Source: Chloromonas sp. AAM2
Taxonomy: Eukaryota > Chlorophyta > Chlorophyceae > Chlamydomonadales > Chlamydomonadaceae
Reading direction: 5' to 3'
Assembly (NCBI GenBank): GCA_004335635.1
Contig: QAXH01004131.1
Location: forward strand, 24,375-39,984
DNA: 15,610 nucleotides
The notes beneath the pieces were generated by a model. The model did no database searches. It was not told where the DNA came from and saw only the letters and a list, made by a program, of their open reading frames with translations. Below, one piece after another: positions 9,086 through 15,610 of the stretch (position 1 is its first letter; each line of letters opens with the position of its first letter). A program made the position numbers and the translations under genes.

Positions 9086-12000
9086 TCATTGATGCTCTTT
9101 GGCCGCGCCCGCCCTATCCACCAACCGCACCCATCGCGCCACGCTATTCGTTTTGCCATTCAGCAGGAATATCATGTACATCTGTGGTGGTGCGATGAAG
9201 GGATGGGGCGGCGTCTGCAGCTGTACCACTCCACCAGCCTCGTCTATGCCGATGACACGCAGCTTTACCACGCGCTGGTTCGTGTTGAACGAGTGAGTGG
9301 TCGCCGAGGGTGCGACAATGGAGGCCGAGGTGACAGGGACGCCGCCGCGGGCGTTATTGTTCGTCGCGCTACTCCACACAATTGTGAACGTCTCATTGTA
9401 GCCCAATTCCATGATATTGGCATCGTCCTCATTACCGTTCATTGACATGATGTGGGGCTGGTTGGCCTTGTCGAAGTAATAAGGTGGGTAGAAAATTTCA
9501 TTACGATACTCGGCCTGCAGAGAGGTGAGTGAGCACACACACAGTATGGCAGGGCAGTGTGGCAGGGCAGGAACTGGCCCTGTCTACCTAAAGGCAAAGC
9601 CATTGTGGGCAGCTCTCAAAACGCCCAAAACAAACGTACCTTGGATGGGGGAAGGCTGAAGAAAGGCGCGTCCGAGTACACGCTTGACCCGCAGCGATCG
9701 CAGCCTGACACCAGAATCGTGCCATTGCCTGTCAGAACGGCCGTTGAGTGGTACATGCGGCCGATGGTGGAAGCGGCGAGCATAGTGTAGCGCTGGCCTT
9801 CGGGCTGGTCTGGCTGGTACAGCTGTGCCCAAAGGGTGGGCAAGTTGGCGCGGGAATCGCCCCCGCTAGCCGAGTCACCCGCGCATCCCGTCTGCACGAC
9901 CAAAATCCATAGTGCACGTTAGGCAAAGACCGGTGCGTGGCATACCCACGGACGAATGTGGTCCACGTCAATCGGGCGAACACGCCGCATGGGCAGCACA
10001 ACATACAACCATGGGAAAAGGTGCCTGATTTGCACGGCTAAACCCACAGAAGCGTATTTCTGATTGTCAGTGGGACAATCTAATGTTAAAGTCACCTGAG
10101 CCCCGTTTTGCAGCACGATGTCCCCACATGGCAGCAGTGTTGCATCCCCCATGACACGGGGCAAGCCGCTGTCCTCCTCAGCCCACTCGCTGAACGTGTA
10201 CCACCATGGCTCGCTGTCGTCTGCAGCAGCACAGGCACAGGCACGTGGCATTGTTCAAGTTTGAGGAGCCAAACCAATCACTTCCGAGCCATTGGACACC
10301 ATGCAATTCAAGCATGCAGACTGAACTTGGCCATGCCTGGTACGCAATGCTCACACTTGTTTTGGTTGCGTGATGCAATCAGGCTGCCGGAGGATGAATT
10401 TACAACATACAGACTTGCAGCATCAGCACACATGAGCACAGCAGGCTGCATTCCGTAATGAGAATCATTGTGTAGCAGCGCTAGGCAACGGTGCATAATG
10501 CAAGCAAGCCACAGTCACTGCTGTTTTTAATGATTTATCATGCATCCCTGTGGACGAGTTAGTGGTCTAGCTCTCCCTTCATGTAAGCAGAATGCCTTGC
10601 CTTTACCAATTCTAGCCGCAGTGCCTGCCATGTGCCGTCCGTCTGCCTGATGCTGACAACAACAGATGATTGGCCCCTGCCGGCACGTCATCACACATCT
10701 GGCCATCACCCACCCTTGCGCTGCCAACTGACAGTGATGCGGTGACTCCAGCGACCCGCGATAGCCGAGATGTTGTTGTTGGACTTTAGGGGAGCGCCGC
10801 CGAAGACTATGATATCAACCTGCAATGGAGGGGAAAGGCAATTGGTGTTCAGACACTCCACTGCACGAACATAAGCATGGGTCCGCAGTCGCTTCCTTCC
10901 ACTGGCTCTACGCATGCAGTGATCTAGGGACTGGTTGGGATGCCTGACAACCAGACCGAGACCGACGTGGGCTGGGAACACCGCACAGCATGTATGGTTG
11001 ACACGGGCCTCGCTCAGGAATTGAACCCAGGCAGCTAGCATCCGTGCTCATATAGACCGAGGTCACACAAGCCACACAGATTGTGTAACCACTAGGTACC
11101 TTTCCTGTGACATGGGCATTCGCTCACCGAGCTGTAGTCGTTGTCAGGTGTCAGCGCTGTCATAACAGACGTAGCCGTGAAGGGAAACTGACTGTTAGAG
11201 CTGCCAGGGCGGAATGGGGAGCTCACGTAGTTGTCACCAAGGGGCTTCTTCCTGTACACACCTGCAAGAAGCGGACAGGAACAGACAATTGTGAGTGTGA
11301 AGGTTGGACAGAGCACGCAAAGTGGGCCTCCCGTGGCGTTGCTTGGGCTGTACCCCTGGGCACAGGCAGAAGTCCATAGGCACGAGGGGCCACACAGCCT
11401 ATGCCACGTGACAGTTGAGTGTTACTCTGTGTGGTAGTCTTGTGCTTGCATAGGGTGCAGGCCTTGTAGTGAGCTACAGTTCATGCTGATTGTGAGATTG
11501 CAGTCAGACTGGCTCAAAATATGTGTGATCTCCTGTCCAACCTGGCCTGGTGCATGTGACTGGAGGGTGATTGGCAGTCACTGAGTGTCTAATGCATCCG
11601 AATCTCGCGCTGCCATGTCTGGTACTTTGGCTGAAAGACAGCACCGCGAACCACAGTTCATGCCAATCACATCAAGCCAGGGTCGTAAGTCATGTATGTG
11701 CATCAGAGGCACATGATCCTGCCATGCACCCACCCGTCTGTGCATGCAGTACGCGGCTGACTCGGTTGCAGAAGTTGAACACATCACCGGTGGGAAGAAC
11801 GTACTGCACAGGGCAAAGCACATGCCAGGCATTGTCAGGCAAACACGTGCAGTTGCAGATGTGGAGCAAGGGTCTGAGATAAGCAGGGTCTAGAGGTGCA
11901 GGGAGGTGAATTAAGATTCCAAGAACCATGTTACCCAGTTAAAAGAGCATACCAAAATGCAACCCAGGGTTGCATGGCAAACAGAGCCTGTTTTGGGCTG

Positions 12001-14795
12001 CTTCTCCAAACAAACTCTGACCACGTGACAAGTACCACCAGAAAGGCTGGTTCAGGCGTCAGGGAACCAGCCTGGTTTGTGCTCAGAGTCCAACGTAGCC
12101 CAGCCCACAAAACCAGGTGCAGATGTGTCGCACATACGTTGAATGGGTAATAGTTCTGGTCTGTAGCTTTGAGGTACGCTGCCTCGATGGGGAAGTGCTG
12201 CAGCGGCTTGACGTCAGGCTTTGCGGGGTTCCAGACCTCAAACGTGGGGTTGGACTTCGAGCCAGCACCGACATCCTGCGTTGTGATGGAAAGAAAAGAT
12301 CGGTGTAATGTCCACAACTGAACGTAGCTTGAGCTAAATAGCGAAATAGACCCGTCAGCCGCCCGTCAAAAGATGTGATCCAATCAAGAATGGCTGGTCC
12401 TTTGTCTACCGTTTCTGACCCTAACAAGAGCGTACTCCATCCGCAAGGCCCAACATGGCACAATGCAAGTTTGCCACCGCGGGCCAAGCATGCATTGATT
12501 AACATGCGGCGCCTTCATGCAGTAGTGCACGTACAGCGTCAGTAGAACCATCAGCAGGGGCAGCAACACATGCACACACTGTGCCTGTGCCTGACCTGTG
12601 TTCCTCCCATGATCATGATGTTCCCATCCGGCAGCAGTGTGGGTGTGGGGTACCAGCGCTTCCAGCCCATGGTGTTGACTCGGTGCAGGGCGGAGGAGTC
12701 GTTGCGCGGGTCGAACACACGCACGCTCATCATGCCAGACGGGAAGCCAGCGTTCTGCATGCATAAGCACATCAAATTCACACACACTTGCAGCTGAGGC
12801 TGTGTAGATGATATGCACCTTGTGCCTGTACGTACGAGGTGCTTCTACCTGTTCCGTGGGCCTGCAGGGACAGTCATGAACGATCATGTCAGGCAGGCAG
12901 TGAGAAGAATGCTTGATACTGCAAGGCGGCCGAACTGGCAGGACTACTGACCTTTATGGCCAGGCAGCTGCTCTGCGGGTGCATGACAGGCGGGATGAAT
13001 GGAGGGACTGATCCGCATGTTGGCACACAGGCAAATGGGGCAACAACTGATTTCAGAGGTTTGATTTTACTCTGCTTGGTGAGAGCTCCTCTAACTCCTT
13101 TACTCACATCTCTGTGCCCTCCCACAACAATGACTTCCCCTGTGGCTGACACGGTGTGACCGCAGCAGAACAGGCCATCAGGCGTGTCAACAGGGGTCCA
13201 TGCGCGCGTGACAAGGTCAAAAGTACCTGCATGCGGACATGCACACGCACACGTGAGAACATTCACAGACACGTGGCTCGCCATTTCTTACGTGCATGTA
13301 TTCTTCATATGAGTGCATGCAGGTCTTGAGGCGCAACCATGCATGAGCTATGGCGGGGCGCAGGCAGTACCCACTCCAGGGGATGGCAGCCTGAGGTGCC
13401 ATTAGTTTACGGAAATGGCATGTGCATGTGTGATGTGCATGTGGCCTGGCCTCATGGCCCCTGCTCACCCGCTATCTGCCAGATGCTCCTTATGGGGTGG
13501 TACCCACTGGGCCGTTCCATGTACAGATAGCTGCTCGTGCCAGGCACGTGCACCAGGTGCACAGCCACAACATTGGACAGCTGAGGAAGGACCTCGTACA
13601 CGGCCTGGACCTGCAATACAGACGATGAGAATGAGAATACTCTCAAATGCGATTGGCTGGCAAACTCCCCGGTGCACTAGCCAATGCACAATACAACTGC
13701 CCTTTGCACCAAAAGCATGACCCTGACCCGCTAAAACTCTGAATAACCGTTTATGGTGCAAATACGGTGCAAATGACATACGGTGCAAATGACATATGTC
13801 ATGCTCTGCAGCTGCTTGCCCACTAGGTGACCCTGCACTGCCATTTGCCCGTGACACTCACCTGTGGATTTGGATACTGTGCGGCCAGGAAGTGCTCTCC
13901 CATGGGTGCCTTGAACTCCGGAGTGCCAGTCACAGAGATGCCCGTGGAAGCAAGCCCAGTTCTGCGGGAGGTGCAAACAGGCAGTGCATCAGGTGTGGAC
14001 CAGTCAGGTGCTGAGAGGGCTGGGTGCTTACTGCGTGTTTGCATGGCAGAGTGCCACGTGCAATGTGTGAGAGCGGTGTTTGGTGCATGCGAATGTTTGA
14101 GGTCTGAATGCGTGATGTGTTATGGCGGTTTGCAATCTGAATCTAACATAAGGTTTGATATGGACGATTCCGTCTGGGCAGGACGATTGTGACAAGCAAT
14201 GGTAGCGGCTGCGCATTGTGAGCGGGTGTGGGTGGTTAGGTAAGTAGCAGTACCTGTGGGCCGGAGCAAGCCAAAGAAGGTTGACATGTACTCACTGGCT
14301 TGGTAGGGCTGGAATTGGCAAGCTGAACTGGGGTGAAGGTGGCAAGGGCGGTCTAGGAGATGGCGATGGAGGAGGTGGTGAAGGAGGTGGTAGGGGTGAC
14401 GGAGGTGAAGGTGGAGAGGGTGATGGCGGTAGTGGGCTGGGCGGGGCTGGTGGTGGAGGGTAGGGCGGGCTGAATGTTGGGTATGCTGCTTCCCTGAACC
14501 CTGGGCACGAGGTCATGGTTGCCAGGAGCTGGCATACCAGGAGCAGCGCGGCAGACGTCAACGACTGTGGTGAACTTGCTGCCGTTTGCAATTTCCGCTG
14601 CAGTGCTTGCTTCTGTTCTGACTTCTCTTGCTGATGCTCGTCCGGCAGCAAGAGGCGCGCCAGATGGGAAATGTCTGTATTGTTCGCAACCGCATCGCAG
14701 TAGACTGAAACCGCGGAGCTCGCTCCAGATGTAAAGGTTGGAAATGTGACTAGCTGTTGCACAGTAGCGCAGTATGAGGGCAGCATTAGAGCCAT
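9086..14795 (-). CDS. glyoxal oxidase-like copper radical oxidase, extracellular matrix type
   Basis: The family oxidises aldehydes or alcohols with O2, giving H2O2. The model has twelve exons: 14795-14296, 13961-13862, 13610-13469, 13226-13108, 12754-12596, 12275-12138, 11803-11734, 11261-11128, 10819-10714, 10220-10096, 9891-9640 and 9514-9086. All junctions are GT-AG and in phase, giving 757 residues. A Ser-Pro-rich segment (106-164) precedes a beta-propeller with Kelch-like strands and a C-terminal DUF1929-type domain (about 618-752). Copper-radical residues are present by family alignment: C268 (in FCCGH), Y322 (in RWYPTPT), Y578-H579 (in RMYHS) and H689 (in THSFNTNQR). Secretion to the wall or matrix is expected. 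The weakest points are the start and exon 7. The ATG at 14795 is the first in frame, but a hydrophobic segment (SLTSAALLLVCQLLATM, 78-94) looks like the true signal peptide, which may be joined to an unseen upstream exon. Exon 7 uses a GTGGGT donor chosen by phase. Galactose oxidase is a less likely name, because the FCCGH, RWYPTPT and CDRC-containing segments suit the glyoxal oxidase branch. Confidence 0.85.
13753..13795. repeat. 16-bp tandem repeat in intron
   Basis: Two perfect copies of ACGGTGCAAATGACAT (13764-13779, 13780-13795) follow a partial copy. They lie in the intron between exons 2 and 3 of the oxidase gene (13861-13611) and look like ordinary slippage. Confidence 0.8.
14304..14480 (-). 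repeat. Ser-Pro-rich (extensin-like) coding segment
   Basis: Residues about 106-164 of the oxidase consist mostly of proline and serine (PPSPSPPSPPSPLPPPSP and similar). On the plus strand this shows as a purine-rich GGTGGAGG-type stretch. Such segments are hydroxylated and glycosylated in volvocine matrix proteins such as pherophorins, where they act as rigid spacers. Here it separates the N-terminus from the catalytic propeller. The Gly-rich open frame on the opposite strand is only its shadow. Confidence 0.85.
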
Positions 14796-15610
14796 TATGG
14801 CTAATTGGGCAGGTCCGCTCCGGCTTGCACAGGTGGCGGGCCAGGCTTGCACGGCTCACTTGTGCAAGCTCAACAGCTATTAAGTTGGTGAGCCTTGTGA
14901 TTGTAAGCTCAACTGTGACTTGTCTGACGCAAGTCACAAGGTAAATGTAAATGCAAGTCACACATGCGAGTCATACATGTACAATTCGTCTCGGAAAGAC
15001 AATTCCTCAAACAACTAATCAGCCACTTGCGATTGCCATATTACTAATGTAGCTCTGGATTTATGTGGCATTCACGAGACGATGTGCAGTTCCGAGGCAG
15101 ACTGGCGATTAGGTGATCCAGCTTACATGATGAACGGGCTGCAGCTTCCGGTACGAGCACCGCTTGCAAATCCGGGCAGTCGGCGAAATCGCTGATGCAA
15201 AAGTAAGCAAGCCAAGAACGGGCAAGGTCACATGCAGAACATGCAGGCAAGATCGGGTCTACACCTGCCTCCAAGGTTCCTGCAGGCCCCATGAAATGGA
15301 TGGCGACGCCATGCTGCCAGTGCACTCACTTGCGAACATGACTGTGAATGTGCAGCAACAGGCAGCACACAGAAGACAGTGCGTGAAATGGGTGAAGTGG
15401 CAAGCCCACTTGAAATGTGCAACTAGTGGACATGGGACGTGTTGCTGCTTGATCCTTGTTTTGACAGGCCATTCTGTTCCAGCCCTCATCGTGGCTGCGC
15501 ACCTTGGCCATGACGAATTTCAGATCAGTTGGCCCGGTACCACATCGGCCAAAAAAAAAAGAAGTTTGCCGGTTCTGGGACAGTTTGTGTGAATTGGTCT
15601 GTATTACCGC
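14796..15610. other. upstream region of the oxidase gene
   Basis: No separate gene is supported here. The oxidase frame stays open upstream of 14795 without another ATG, so a 5' exon with the true start may lie in this stretch or beyond it. The far end holds a copy of the dispersed repeat. The plus-strand frame at 15164-15592 runs through that repeat and has no family resemblance. Confidence 0.4.
15551..15590 (-). repeat. dispersed repeat, copy 3 (inverted)
   Basis: On the plus strand it starts with ten A and continues GAAGTTTGCCGGTTCTGGGA and CAG. This is the inverted and slightly diverged form of the repeat at 767-803 and 8440-8474. It lies close to the window end, so its full extent cannot be seen. 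Confidence 0.5.

Noticed and set aside
11571..11733. Extra small oxidase exon after a TTTCAG acceptor near 11631
   Set aside because: Its frames give no family-like residues, while exon 7 joins exon 8 directly in phase.
14281..14463. Gly-rich plus-strand frame
   Set aside because: It is the antisense reading of the Ser-Pro-rich segment of the oxidase.
15164..15592. 142-residue plus-strand frame with several Cys and His
   Set aside because: It is composition-driven, ends within the dispersed repeat, and shows no recognisable domain or splice structure.

Overview
This is nuclear DNA of a eukaryote, most likely a chlorophycean (volvocine-type) green alga. Base composition is roughly half G+C by eye. 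Both recognisable genes are split by short GT-AG introns of about 125-490 bp, with strong donors such as GTGAGT and GTGAGC. One gene is a copper radical oxidase of the glyoxal oxidase type carrying an extensin-like Ser-Pro-rich segment, a combination typical of volvocine extracellular-matrix proteins. The exact genus cannot be read from the sequence.

Layout. Positions 1-2283 hold no gene I can support. Positions 2284-4671 (minus strand) hold a gene for a protein with two phosphoribosyltransferase domains of the fungal hypoxanthine-PRT type. I reconstruct five exons in consistent phase, giving 417 residues. It could instead be two adjacent single-domain genes. Positions 4672-5163 are its upstream region. 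Positions 5164-6900 are bounded by near-identical 128-bp terminal inverted repeats and look like a non-autonomous DNA transposon. Positions 7321-7633 hold a decayed fragment of a glyoxal oxidase gene, similar to exons 3 to 5 of the intact gene and in the same orientation. Positions 9086-14795 (minus strand) hold the intact glyoxal oxidase-like gene in 12 exons, 757 residues in my model. Its N-terminus is uncertain. Positions 14796-15610 are its upstream region.

The two genes are not evidently related in function. The oxidase should act outside the cell, in the wall or matrix, oxidising aldehydes or alcohols and making hydrogen peroxide; all residues of its copper-radical centre are present. 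The phosphoribosyltransferase-like protein has no visible targeting signal and would be expected in the cytosol. In both of its domains the PRPP-binding loop reads VD(K/R)ADNTR, where the fungal enzyme has VDEVDDTR. The second acidic residue and the presumed catalytic-base aspartate are therefore replaced in both copies. This is the most unusual coding feature of the window, and it suggests altered chemistry or a pseudoenzyme.

All exon boundaries were placed by eye from splice signals, phase and family conservation. No transcript evidence was available.
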